Assembly: GCF_003234365.2 (NCBI RefSeq)
Contig: NZ_CP126260.1
Coordinates: forward strand, 3,534,001 to 3,598,000
Length of the DNA stretch: 64,000 nucleotides
Direction of reading: 5' to 3'
DNA from: Curtobacterium sp. MCJR17_020
Lineage (GTDB): Bacteria > Actinomycetota > Actinomycetes > Actinomycetales > Microbacteriaceae
The notes below the pieces were generated by a model, which was not told the DNA's origin, did no database searches, and worked only from the letters and a program-made list of their open reading frames with translations. Shown here piece after piece: positions 19,383 to 27,948 of this stretch. A program made the translations under genes and the position numbers. Each line of letters starts with the position of its first letter. Within the stretch, counting starts at the first letter, position 1.

Positions 19383-19414
19383 GGCGCGACGCTGGCGCGC
19401 GCCAGCGTCGCGCC
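19383..19414. terminator. 32-bp perfect palindrome between convergent genes
   Basis: GGCGCGACGCTGGCGC is followed directly by its reverse complement, giving a perfect palindrome without a central loop. It lies 16 nt after the FHA gene and 7 nt after the EccC stop on the other strand. No T-tract follows. It probably serves as a bidirectional terminator. Confidence 0.7.
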
Positions 19415-19421
19415 GTCCCCG

Positions 19422-22400
19422 TCAGTCGGCGGGCACCTGCACGAGCCGCAGCGCCTGGTCGGCGTCGTTGAGCAGCGCACGACCCGGCACCCGGTCCTGC
19501 GTCACCAGGCTCTTCGACAGCTTCGTGCCGATCAGGTCGCCGTCGACGGTGCTGAGCGGCGCGAGCAGCATCCCGCGACGGGCCTTCTTCGCGTCGACCT
19601 GCCAGCCACGGAACCCGCTCGCGACGCCCTCGACGTCGCCCGCGATGACGAGCCCGACCGAACGGCCCCGGTCGGAGTCCATGATCGCCCGGAACACCGG
19701 TTCGGCCGGGGTCTCCTTGAGCGCCTCGGCGTCGTCGACGAGCACGAGCGTGAAGCCGTCCGACCCGGTGTCGATCGCGGCGGAGAGCCCCTCGGCCCCG
19801 ATCCCACCGTCGGTGACCACGGTCGCGCGCGGTGCGCCCTCGAGTGCCCGGAGCGGGGAGTCCCGCGGCGTGACCGCGACGACCGACCCACCCGCGGACA
19901 GGACGTGCCGGGCCATCGCGACGAGCGCCGTGCTCTTGCCGGAGCGCGGACTGCCGGCGACGATGAACACCGGGGTGTCCTGCACGAAGTCGTGGGTGAA
20001 CAGCCGGAGCTCGTCGCCGCCGACGCCGAGCGCGACCCGGCCGACCGAGGCGTCCGCCGAGGGCAGGTACCGCACGGCCTCCTCGAACGTGATGGACCGC
20101 GGCAGCACGTCGATCCGGAACGGCTTCGGCACGGTCGCCGGCACGTGGGCGCGGACCTCGTCGCCGATGCCGCGGATCGCCGCCGCCTGGTCGCGTCCGC
20201 CGAGGCCGCCGGGCAGCACGGCGACCTGGGTCTCCGTCGCGGTGGCGTTCCGGAAGCCGCGGCCGGGCGGGATCGACTCCGGCAGCTTCTTGCCGTTGAT
20301 GCCCTCGTAGTTGTAGTCGCCGCGGTCGGCCAGGGCGAGCAGCAGCTTCCGCTCCACCTGGCTCGACATCCGGCCGGAGGTCAGCGTGCGGTCACCGGAG
20401 ACGATCAGGTGCACGCCGACGCCGACGCCCTCGCGCAGCAGCGTCTGGACGGCGTCGTGCAGCGCACCGTTCTCGGCGTCGGCCAGGGTCGCCATGAAGC
20501 TCTCCCACTGGTCCAGGAACACGACGACGTGCGGCAGCGGGGTGGTGTGCTCGTCGGACCGCTGCTCGGCGATGGACGAGTACCCGCCGCTCGCGAAGGC
20601 CGCCTGGCGCTCCTGCACGGTGCGGAGCAGGATGCCGAGCAGCCGCGAGACCCGGTCGGGCTCGTGCCGCTGCACCACGGCACCGCAGTGCGGCAGGGCC
20701 CCGAGCGCGAGCAGGGCGCCGTTGCCGCAGTCGATCCCGTACATGTGCACGTCGCCGACGCCGAGGCGCAGGGCCATCGCACCGGCCAGGGTGCGGAGCG
20801 TCTGGCTGCGCCCGGAGCGCGGCGACCCGATGACGAACAGGTGGCCGTCGGCGTCGAGGTCGAACACTGCGGGGCGCTGCTGCTGGTCGGCGGGGTGGTC
20901 CTCGACGCCCCAGGCCACGGCGAGCGGCGGGAGCTCGGCGGCACCGGCGGCACCGGCGGCTTCGACGTCGTCGAGCCCGACGACCGCACCGAGCGGCGGC
21001 AGCCACGGCTTCCGCTGCTCGGGGGTGCCGAGGGCGCGGGTGGCGTCGCCGATCGACGCGACGAGGACGCTCAGGTCGGTGACCTCCACGTCGCTGGCGG
21101 CGGCCTCGACGGCTGCCGGGCGGGGGGCTGGTTCGCTGTACGAGGCGAAGGTGAGTTCGCGGACCAGGGCGGGCCGGGCCTCCTGGTCGTCCGTGCCGGG
21201 CCGACGCCCACCCACCCGACCGGACTGGAAGGGCAGCAACGAGGCCGCACCGAGCCGCACGTACGCGCGACCGGGCGTCGTCTTGGCGATCCGCGCGGCG
21301 TCGTTCGCGCCGATGACGTCCTGGCTCTCCGACTGGTCGGTGACGCGCAACGCGATCCGCAGGTTCGTGTTGGCGCGGATCTCGGGCGACACGACACCGC
21401 CGGGGCGCTGGGTGGCGAGCACGAGGTGGATACCGAGCGACCGACCGCGCTGGGCGATGTTGACCAGGCCCTTGACGAAGTCGGGCAGCTCGCGGGCGAG
21501 CGAGGCGAACTCGTCGATGACGATGAGCAGCCGCGGCAGGCTCGGGATCGCGTCGCCCGACGCGGCGCGCTTCGCCTGCAGGTCCTGGTAGTCCTCGAGG
21601 TCCTTCGCGCCGACCTCGGCGAGGGCGTGCTCGCGGGTGCGCAGTTCTGCGCCGAGCGACTCGAGCGCCCGCTCCACCTGGTGGGTGTCGAGGTCGGTGA
21701 CCATGCCGACCGTGTGCGGCAGGTCGACGCAGTCCTTGAACGCCGCACCGCCCTTGTAGTCGACGAGCACGAAGTTCATCTCGTCCGGCCGGTTCGCGAC
21801 GGCGAGCGACGCGACGATCGTCTGCAGCAGCTCGGACTTGCCGGAACCGGTCGTGCCGGCGACGAGTCCGTGCGGACCGTCGTTCCGCAGGTCGATCGCG
21901 AACGGCCCGTCGATCGAGGCGCCGATGACGGCGGTCGTGCTGCGTCCGCCGAGCAACCAGCGGGCCTGCACGGCCTCGGACGTCGGCGGTTCGAGCTGCA
22001 GCACGTCGAGCAGGCGGGCCGACGACGGGATGGCGCCGTCCTGCACGTCCGGGCTGGCGTCGACGATCGGCGACAGCGACCGGGCGACCCACTCGAGCCA
22101 GTCCTGGTCGACCAGGTCGGGTCGGGCGTCGTCGATGCGCTCGCTGCGCTGCTGCGTGACCCGGATCCGGTCGTCGCGGACCACGACCACGGCGTCGCAC
22201 TCCTCGGGCAGGAGCCGCTCGTCCAGGTCGAGGCAGATGCTGAACACCCCGACCGACGGCCCCTCCTTGAGCACCTGCACGAGCGACGGCATCGCTCGCA
22301 GGCGCCTGGCGCCGTCCATCACGACGACGATCTCGTCTGCCGGCGGGGTCTTCTTGCCGATGCCGGCTTCCTTCCGGGCGTCGATGACCGCCGCGAGCTC

Positions 22401-23843
22401 GGCGATGGCCCGCGCGGTCGTCGCCGCGTTCGAGGCGATGCTCGTCATCGGCTGGTCGGCGCCGTCGCGGCGGACGTGCGGCAACCAGGACATCCACTCC
22501 CACAGCGCGGTCCGGGTGGTGTCGGTGAGCAGCGTGAAGGTGACGTCCTTCGGGCTCTGCAGCGTCGCGAGCTGCGCGACCACCCAGTTCGCCAGCCGGC
22601 GGGCGTCGTCGTCCGGACCGGCGATGCCGATCACGCCGCGCTCCGCCAGGCGGATCCGGACCGGCACGTCGGTCGCGTCCCACGCGACGGTCCGCTTGTG
22701 CGACAGCTGTTCCGGGTCCTCGATGGTCACCTCGGACCGCTGCGTCGCCGTGCCGACGCGGACGAGCAGGTGGTCGGGGTCGGTCCGGCGCCGCTCCCAC
22801 AGGCGCGGCAGCGGCGTGACCGCCGTCTCGTAGACGGCAGCCGGGTCGGGGGCGCTCGCGATCCAGCGCGCCCGTTCGGACTGGAGGCTCTCGGTCGCGT
22901 CCGCCTCGATGCGCGCCTTGGTGTCCTCGTACTCCACGATCCGCTGGCGGTACGTCTTCTTGCCCTGACGGCGGCCCTGGAGGCCCGTGATGATCATCAG
23001 GATCGGCGACAGCAGGGCGATGAGCAGGTAGATCCAGCGACCGGTGGTCGACACGAACATCACGGCCATGCCCATCGGCGCCAGCGCCATCAGGATGGGC
23101 AACGCCCGCGCCGGGGGCTCGGTCGGCGGGGCCGGCAGCTGGTAGCGGGTGTGCTCGTCGGGCGGCAGGATGCGCGGCGGGCGGTTGTACTCGAGCGACA
23201 TGCCGTCGTCGGCCAGGGACAGGTGCGCCCCACGGTCCGGCGCCCGACCGAAGCCGAGCAGGACCCCGCCGATCGCCAGCTGCGCGGTCTCCGGCCAGTC
23301 GGTCTCCTCGGTGACGGCAGCACCGTCGAGCACCGCCCCGGCGAAGCCGTTCGCCGGACGGACCTTCGCGCCGTCGGCCGTGACCGACACGAGCAGGGCG
23401 ACCTCCGGTACGGTCTCGGCTCCGGTGGCCTCGGCCTCGACCTCGGCGGTGGTGCTCACCGGGATGCGCACCGTCGCGTTCGTCGCCGTACCGATCGTCA
23501 CCGTGCCGGTGCCCACCCGCACGATGGTGCCGGCGTGCAGGCCCGAGACGATCCGGATCTCGGCGTCGGTCAGCGGACGGAGCGGCTGCGGCGGCACCTG
23601 CTCGAGGCTGCGGGCCACGACCACGCCCTCGCGCACACCGGACTCCGCGACCGTCGCGGACAGGTCGAGCGGTTGCTCCCCGACGAAGTACGCCGGGGTC
23701 CGTCCGGAGGCCACGACGTCCGTCGCGATGAGGCGTTCGGCCTCGGCGACGAGCTCGCCGACCGCACGGGTGTCGTCCCCGTCGACGTAGACGTTGGCGG
23801 TCTGACCGCTCTCGCGGTCGACCATCGTGAACGTGAAGGTCAT
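19422..23843 (-). CDS. eccC: Type VII secretion ATPase, EccC/EssC type
   Basis: A 1473-residue FtsK/SpoIIIE-family translocation ATPase that drives export of WXG100-type substrates. Residues 1-245 hold a ubiquitin-like and FHA-like N-terminal region, as in EssC. Two membrane segments lie at about 245-290. Three ATPase domains follow: D1 with Walker A GTTGSGKSE (about residue 664) and Walker B LLIVIDEFASLA; D2 with a degenerate Walker A GSPRSGRSQ (Lys to Arg, about 1006); D3 with GSPRSGKST (about 1298) and LVLVDDAEAL. ATG 23843 was chosen because GGGGGA lies 5 nt upstream. No EccB, EccD, EccE or mycosin is in the window, so the rest of the machine is elsewhere or absent. Confidence 0.93.
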   Translation of the reverse strand: MTFTFTMVDRESGQTANVYVDGDDTRAVGELVAEAERLIATDVVASGRTPAYFVGEQPLDLSATVAESGVREGVVVARSLEQVPPQPLRPLTDAEIRIVSGLHAGTIVRVGTGTVTIGTATNATVRIPVSTTAEVEAEATGAETVPEVALLVSVTADGAKVRPANGFAGAVLDGAAVTEETDWPETAQLAIGGVLLGFGRAPDRGAHLSLADDGMSLEYNRPPRILPPDEHTRYQLPAPPTEPPARALPILMALAPMGMAVMFVSTTGRWIYLLIALLSPILMIITGLQGRRQGKKTYRQRIVEYEDTKARIEADATESLQSERARWIASAPDPAAVYETAVTPLPRLWERRRTDPDHLLVRVGTATQRSEVTIEDPEQLSHKRTVAWDATDVPVRIRLAERGVIGIAGPDDDARRLANWVVAQLATLQSPKDVTFTLLTDTTRTALWEWMSWLPHVRRDGADQPMTSIASNAATTARAIAELAAVIDARKEAGIGKKTPPADEIVVVMDGARRLRAMPSLVQVLKEGPSVGVFSICLDLDERLLPEECDAVVVVRDDRIRVTQQRSERIDDARPDLVDQDWLEWVARSLSPIVDASPDVQDGAIPSSARLLDVLQLEPPTSEAVQARWLLGGRSTTAVIGASIDGPFAIDLRNDGPHGLVAGTTGSGKSELLQTIVASLAVANRPDEMNFVLVDYKGGAAFKDCVDLPHTVGMVTDLDTHQVERALESLGAELRTREHALAEVGAKDLEDYQDLQAKRAASGDAIPSLPRLLIVIDEFASLARELPDFVKGLVNIAQRGRSLGIHLVLATQRPGGVVSPEIRANTNLRIALRVTDQSESQDVIGANDAARIAKTTPGRAYVRLGAASLLPFQSGRVGGRRPGTDDQEARPALVRELTFASYSEPAPRPAAVEAAASDVEVTDLSVLVASIGDATRALGTPEQRKPWLPPLGAVVGLDDVEAAGAAGAAELPPLAVAWGVEDHPADQQQRPAVFDLDADGHLFVIGSPRSGRSQTLRTLAGAMALRLGVGDVHMYGIDCGNGALLALGALPHCGAVVQRHEPDRVSRLLGILLRTVQERQAAFASGGYSSIAEQRSDEHTTPLPHVVVFLDQWESFMATLADAENGALHDAVQTLLREGVGVGVHLIVSGDRTLTSGRMSSQVERKLLLALADRGDYNYEGINGKKLPESIPPGRGFRNATATETQVAVLPGGLGGRDQAAAIRGIGDEVRAHVPATVPKPFRIDVLPRSITFEEAVRYLPSADASVGRVALGVGGDELRLFTHDFVQDTPVFIVAGSPRSGKSTALVAMARHVLSAGGSVVAVTPRDSPLRALEGAPRATVVTDGGIGAEGLSAAIDTGSDGFTLVLVDDAEALKETPAEPVFRAIMDSDRGRSVGLVIAGDVEGVASGFRGWQVDAKKARRGMLLAPLSTVDGDLIGTKLSKSLVTQDRVPGRALLNDADQALRLVQVPAD

Positions 23844-23860
23844 GGGCATCCCCCGTAGCA

Positions 23861-23891
23861 TTGACTACATGTCGCAGGACGATGGTAATGT
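23861..23891 (+). promoter_or_regulatory. Candidate promoter of the WXG100/effector genes
   Basis: TTGACT (23861-23866), a 19-nt spacer and TAATGT (23886-23891) form a near-consensus promoter, giving a leader of about 55 nt before GTG 23952. The leader contains a CCCC-GTT-GGGG stem. The region also carries the start of the divergent EccC gene. Confidence 0.5.
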
Positions 23892-23951
23892 CCCCTGCAA
23901 CACGCCCCGTTGGGGGGACATGACGAAACTCCGGGGAAAGGGAGTCACACC

Positions 23952-24248
23952 GTGGCGAACATCAACGTCTCGTACGCAGACCTCGAGGCAGCAGCCTCCG
24001 ACCTCAAGGCGGGTCAGGCGGACATCGAAGACCGTCTCTCCGCCCTGCAGCGCAAGATCCAGCAGCTCATCTCCGACGGCTACGTCACCGACAAGTCGTC
24101 CGTCGCGTTCGGCGAGTCCTACGACGAGTTCAACCGTGGCGTGACCCAGACCGTCCAGGGGCTCGAGGGCCTGTCGACGTTCCTGTCGAAGGCGTCGCAG
24201 ACCCTGTCCGAGACGGACGAGTCGCTCGCTTCCGGCCTCAAGGGCTGA
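23952..24248 (+). CDS. WXG100-like secreted protein lacking the WXG motif
   Basis: A 98-residue all-helical protein with two predicted helices separated by a turn at about residues 40-48, the size and pattern of WXG100 (EsxA/EsxB) proteins. The turn reads ISDGYVTDKSSVAF where a Trp-x-Gly would be expected, so the tryptophan is missing. The C-terminal export motif Tyr-x3-Asp/Glu is also not evident (LSETDESLA). GTG 23952 follows AAAGGGAG. Position directly before a second small helical protein and the T7SS-secreted protein suggests a heterodimer partner or chaperone. Confidence 0.82.
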   Translation: MANINVSYADLEAAASDLKAGQADIEDRLSALQRKIQQLISDGYVTDKSSVAFGESYDEFNRGVTQTVQGLEGLSTFLSKASQTLSETDESLASGLKG

Positions 24249-24256
24249 CACCGTTG

Positions 24257-24294
24257 ACGACCCCGTGTCCCGCGATCGCGTGGGGCACGGGGTC
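24257..24294 (+). terminator. Hairpin between the two small T7SS genes
   Basis: GACCCCGTG and CACGGGGTC form a stem around a second inner GC-rich stem, in the 100-bp gap between the two WXG100-like genes. It may lower read-through so that the first protein is made in excess. Confidence 0.5.
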
Positions 24295-24348
24295 GACGCG
24301 GTTCCGGTGGTGGTGGCTGCCGGTTCGTGATCGGGGAGGGATTGTTCC

Positions 24349-24678
24349 GTGGCTTCGAGACTGCTCGTTGACCTGATGGGGCTCGGGGAGCTCCAGACCG
24401 ACCTGTCGACCGTGCACAGCACGCTCGAACAGGCGCACAAGCGCGTCGACGCGTCCGACGACGAGATCGGCTCGGGCACCGTGCAGGACGCCCTGCACGA
24501 CTTCGACCACCGCTGGGGCGACAAGCGCGACAAGATCAGCGACTCGACGAAGGCGCTGGCGGACATGCTCAGCGCGTCCGTCGAGACCTACACCGAGACC
24601 GACGAGCAGCTCGCACAGGCGCTGCAGGTCAACGACGAGAACGGCGGCGGCGGACCCGCTGCCTCGAGGGCGGAGTAG
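24349..24678 (+). CDS. WXG100-like secreted protein
   Basis: A 109-residue helical protein with a WG turn (FDHRWGDKRDKI, about residues 50-61) and a C-terminal Tyr-x3-Asp (ETYTETDEQLA), the type VII export signal of one partner of Esx pairs. A Gly-rich disordered end follows. The GTG start has GGGGAGGG about 8 nt upstream. It ends 2 nt before the large T7SS-secreted gene, so it is probably its dedicated export partner. Confidence 0.82.
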   Translation: MASRLLVDLMGLGELQTDLSTVHSTLEQAHKRVDASDDEIGSGTVQDALHDFDHRWGDKRDKISDSTKALADMLSASVETYTETDEQLAQALQVNDENGGGGPAASRAE

Positions 24679-24680
24679 TC

Positions 24681-26519
24681 ATGGGGCGGCCGTCGGGGTG
24701 GGATGTCGTCGATCAGGGTGACGACCCGGTCAAGGGTGATCCGTCGACGTTGCGGATGATGTCGCGGGAGTACCAGCGCATCTCCGACGCAGCCGATGAC
24801 GCCTCGACCCGGCTGAAGTCCGTCAAGGGTTCCGGGTGGCTGACCGACTGGGAGGGTGAAGCCGCCGACGTGTTCGTCGACGCGATCGAGGACACCCCGT
24901 CGGACCTGACCAAGCTCGTCGACTCCTACGAACTCGCCGCGACCGCCCTGTCGGGGTGGGCGGACACCGTCGACGACACCCAGTACCGGGCTGATGGTGC
25001 GCTCGCGGACGCGAAGGACGCCTCCGGGGACCTCGCCGCGGCGCAGGACCGGCTCGCCGACGCGCAGTCGACCCTGTCGCACTACCAGTCGGCATCGTCC
25101 GACCTGTCGAAGGTCGCGGAGAAGTACCCGGCCGGCTCCGAGGTGCCGGACGGGGTGGACGTGCCGTCGCCGGCGCAGTTGCGGGCAGCGTCCGACAACG
25201 CCTCCGTCGCGCAGGGGTCCGTGTCGTCCGCGCAGGGCGACATCGCGGCGGCGCAGTCCCGGATCGACGCGGCGAAGCGGCTCGTCGCCGACGCGAAGGG
25301 CGACTGGCAGGACGCGGAGCAGCGCACCGCCACCAAGATCGGTGAAGCGGCCGACGCGGGGCTGGGGAAGCAGTCCACGTGGGACAAGATCTTCGGGTCC
25401 GAGGCGTGGGAGACCATCGTCTCGGTCGCGAAGGTCGTCGTGGCGGTGGGCGGGATCATCGTCATGATCATCGGCGGGCCACTCGCCTGGATCGTGCTCG
25501 GCGCAGCCCTGCTCGTACTCGCCGACACCCTGTACAAGATGTCGAAGGGCACCGCCGACGGGTGGGACCTCGCCTTCGCGTTGCTCGACTGCATCCCGGG
25601 GATGAAGGGCATCACCACCGCCGGACGGCTCCTGTCCGCAGCCGGCGACGCACGCAAGGCGTTCTCGCTCGCCCGCTCGACCGGATCGCTCGGCTCGCTC
25701 GCCGCCCGGACCCTCAGCGGAGCTGGCCGCTACGGCGTGATGGCGCTCAAGGAGCTTCCGCTGGCGGTGAAGCAGTTCGCGTCAAACCCGACGCGGCGAC
25801 TCGAGCGCATGGCGCTCCAGGTGCGCTACCTGACCCCAGCGAACATGGTGCACAGCGCCGTCGATGCGGCGAGGGGACTGCACACCGGCTTCGTGGGGTC
25901 GCAGGGCAAGCCGATCGTCGAGCGCCTCACCGACGCTTTCACCGCGAGTGACCGCGCCTTCAACCGCACCGTCAGCGGCGCCTACAACGCCCACGTGTCC
26001 GACATCGCTCGGACGGATCCGGCCCGGGCCAGCCAGCTGTGGCAGGGCGGCGACGGCTACTACGGTGTCGACTCGATGACCAACGTGACCGGCCCGCATG
26101 CGCAGGTCGACGCGTTCGCCTCGACGCCGTCCGGCATGCAGAGCCCGTCGGCGAGCTACGCCGTCCCGAACGCCCCGAGCGGCGACTCCGCCGCGTTCCA
26201 CGAATCGGCCCAGGTCGGCGCGAACTTCGACTACCCGACCCCGTACCGTGAAGACGTCTCAGTCGCACACATCGGAGCGGACCAGCCGTACGCCGTCGGC
26301 ACGGCGCAGGCCAACCCGCAGTTCGGCGCCGGCGGTGGAACGCAGTACTTCCACTCCGGCATGGCGACCGACAGCCCATCGCCGTTCCCGGCAGGCGGGC
26401 CTTCCGGCATGGACCCGAGCGTTCGGTCGATCACCGAGTCGGTCGGTATGCGCGGAGCCCTGCACGCACCGTGGCGCGCGGTGGCCTACACGCAGCCGCT
26501 CGTCGGGAGCAACGAATGA
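24681..26519 (+). CDS. Putative T7SS-secreted polymorphic-toxin-like protein
   Basis: A 612-residue protein. Residues 1-120 match the N-terminal module of actinobacterial T7SS-secreted toxins (MGRPSGWDVVDQGDDPVKGD, then a W-x-G turn in DWEGEAADVF). An Ala/Asp/Ser-rich coiled coil (about 120-230) and a hydrophobic segment (about 247-290) follow. Residues 300-480 are a linker region. The last 130 residues include PSGMQSP and QFGAGGGTQYF, which resemble two blocks of the TNT NAD+ glycohydrolase fold (SPSGRYLSP and FGQPGGGTQY). The Arg of the first block and other TNT residues are not clear, so toxicity by NAD+ cleavage is a hypothesis. The stop overlaps the next start (ATGA), typical of effector-immunity pairs. 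Confidence 0.8.
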   Translation: MGRPSGWDVVDQGDDPVKGDPSTLRMMSREYQRISDAADDASTRLKSVKGSGWLTDWEGEAADVFVDAIEDTPSDLTKLVDSYELAATALSGWADTVDDTQYRADGALADAKDASGDLAAAQDRLADAQSTLSHYQSASSDLSKVAEKYPAGSEVPDGVDVPSPAQLRAASDNASVAQGSVSSAQGDIAAAQSRIDAAKRLVADAKGDWQDAEQRTATKIGEAADAGLGKQSTWDKIFGSEAWETIVSVAKVVVAVGGIIVMIIGGPLAWIVLGAALLVLADTLYKMSKGTADGWDLAFALLDCIPGMKGITTAGRLLSAAGDARKAFSLARSTGSLGSLAARTLSGAGRYGVMALKELPLAVKQFASNPTRRLERMALQVRYLTPANMVHSAVDAARGLHTGFVGSQGKPIVERLTDAFTASDRAFNRTVSGAYNAHVSDIARTDPARASQLWQGGDGYYGVDSMTNVTGPHAQVDAFASTPSGMQSPSASYAVPNAPSGDSAAFHESAQVGANFDYPTPYREDVSVAHIGADQPYAVGTAQANPQFGAGGGTQYFHSGMATDSPSPFPAGGPSGMDPSVRSITESVGMRGALHAPWRAVAYTQPLVGSNE

Positions 26520-27124
26520 TCCACGAGGACTTCCCGGACGTCCTCGTCGTGGGACCGGTCGCCGATCGGTCGTTCTCCGATGACGGCCGGCTGGTCATCG
26601 ATTACGGCACGGCGCCTCGGTGGTCCCCTGACGCAACGCTCCCGGATCTCGTCGCACGGGCGAAACTCCTGGCGCTGCTCCTCGACGCGCTCGACCCCGA
26701 AGTCGACGTCCGAGTCGGCGCACGTCACCAGTTCCTGCTCAACGACCACATCGACGGGCGCGTCGACACCCGCGCCGGTGGGACTCCGCCGCGCCTGCTC
26801 GCGTACGGCTCGCTGACGACCACTGTGATCCGGTCGAGTGACCTCGGCCGACTCGTGGATGTCCGCAACGAACCCTCGATGGCACAAGGGCTCTTCACCT
26901 TCCCCCGCGGCGCCGAAGTCGTCTCGCAGATCGGCCCCGGAGCCGCACTCACGCGCTACGGCGACACCGGGTACTTCGACCAGGTCCTCTCCTTCGAGAC
27001 CGACAATGCTGCATCGCCCTCGAAGCAGACCACCAAGGCACTGCACCGATGGACGAAGATCGTCGATGGCTGGCGGAAGAAGGCCACTCCCGCGCAACGG
27101 GAACTCGAAGGCCCGTGGATCTGA
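26516..27124 (+). CDS. Hypothetical protein, candidate immunity partner
   Basis: A 202-residue soluble protein, no signal or membrane segment. ATG 26516 overlaps the stop of the T7SS-secreted protein by 4 nt, so the two are translationally coupled. Visible elements are RAKLLALLLDALDPEVDVRV, SDLGRLVDVRNEP and a basic C-terminal KALHRWTKIVDGWRKKA. No family recognised. Position alone makes it the first candidate for an immunity protein or chaperone. Confidence 0.7.
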   Translation: MIHEDFPDVLVVGPVADRSFSDDGRLVIDYGTAPRWSPDATLPDLVARAKLLALLLDALDPEVDVRVGARHQFLLNDHIDGRVDTRAGGTPPRLLAYGSLTTTVIRSSDLGRLVDVRNEPSMAQGLFTFPRGAEVVSQIGPGAALTRYGDTGYFDQVLSFETDNAASPSKQTTKALHRWTKIVDGWRKKATPAQRELEGPWI

Positions 27125-27948
27125 GCGAGCCGGCCGAGCTCACGGCCTGGCGACGGGCGGTCGACACGGACCTGTGGATGCTGGCGACGGAGGACGGCGT
27201 CCCGGCGGTCATCGCCCCGGCTGACGAGTCGCCCCAGGCCGTCGCGCTCGCGTTCCTCGACCAGCAACAGGCTCAGGCCGCGGCCCCGGACGACGCGGTC
27301 CTCCTGCACACGACGCTGTGGTCGGCGCTCCGCGCGGCCCCGGCCGACGTGGCTCTCCTGCTCCAGCCCGGCCAGCCCGACGAGCAGGTCCTGCTGCCCG
27401 AGGACATGGACCGGATCGTCGGTGGATCGCGGGACCGCGCGCCGGTGCTCTCACCCCGCGACCTGGCGATCACGTCGATGATCCCCGCGGTGATCGTGGA
27501 CGGAGTCGTCAGCCCGCAACCGGATGGTCTGCCCGTGGGGGTGCTCCTCGACCAGGCCGGCCGATCCGGCGTCCCGCTGACGCTGGCGGCGGGGCCGACG
27601 ATGCCCCTCGAACTCGACGCATGGACCACGGCGGCACTCATCCGAGCGGCGAGCCCGTTCCCGGCGGGTTTCGACGTCGTCGTCGGTGCCCCGAAGCCGG
27701 AGCAGTACCCGGCGGTGACCGACTTCCGCGAACAGTACGGCGGGGCGGCGATCAGCACGGTCGGTGTCATCGTCGAACGGGCGTCCGAGCGGATCGTGGT
27801 AGTCGTCGACACGGACGACGCCGACGAACTCGGACGCGTCCGGGTCCAGGCCGCATCGCTCGTGCCCCTGCCCGTCTTCGTGACCGATCGCCGGTCCTCA
27901 CCGGAGCAGGCGTGGGTGCTCGGGCGGCCCGACAGCCACGTGTCCTGA
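27115..27948 (+). CDS. Hypothetical protein of the T7SS effector operon
   Basis: About 277 residues from GTG 27115, which overlaps the upstream gene by 10 nt and has GAAGG just before it. An in-frame ATG at 27049 would overlap by 76 nt. Two similar-sized halves seem to be present: LWMLATEDGVPAVIAPAD with AFLDQQQAQAAA, and IVVVVDTDDADELGRVRVQA with LVPLPVFVTDR. The first half vaguely recalls SseB-type domains found near type VII genes. That resemblance is weak. Confidence 0.65.
   Translation: MDLSEPAELTAWRRAVDTDLWMLATEDGVPAVIAPADESPQAVALAFLDQQQAQAAAPDDAVLLHTTLWSALRAAPADVALLLQPGQPDEQVLLPEDMDRIVGGSRDRAPVLSPRDLAITSMIPAVIVDGVVSPQPDGLPVGVLLDQAGRSGVPLTLAAGPTMPLELDAWTTAALIRAASPFPAGFDVVVGAPKPEQYPAVTDFREQYGGAAISTVGVIVERASERIVVVVDTDDADELGRVRVQAASLVPLPVFVTDRRSSPEQAWVLGRPDSHVS

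Noticed and set aside
19170..23858. A 1562-codon plus-strand open frame opposite the EccC gene
   Set aside because: It is antisense to three recognisable ATPase domains and its translation is low-complexity Arg/Val/Asp/Gly sequence.
23952..24248. A canonical EsxA/EsxB with WXG motif
   Set aside because: Size and helices fit but the Trp-x-Gly turn is absent, so it is called WXG100-like only.
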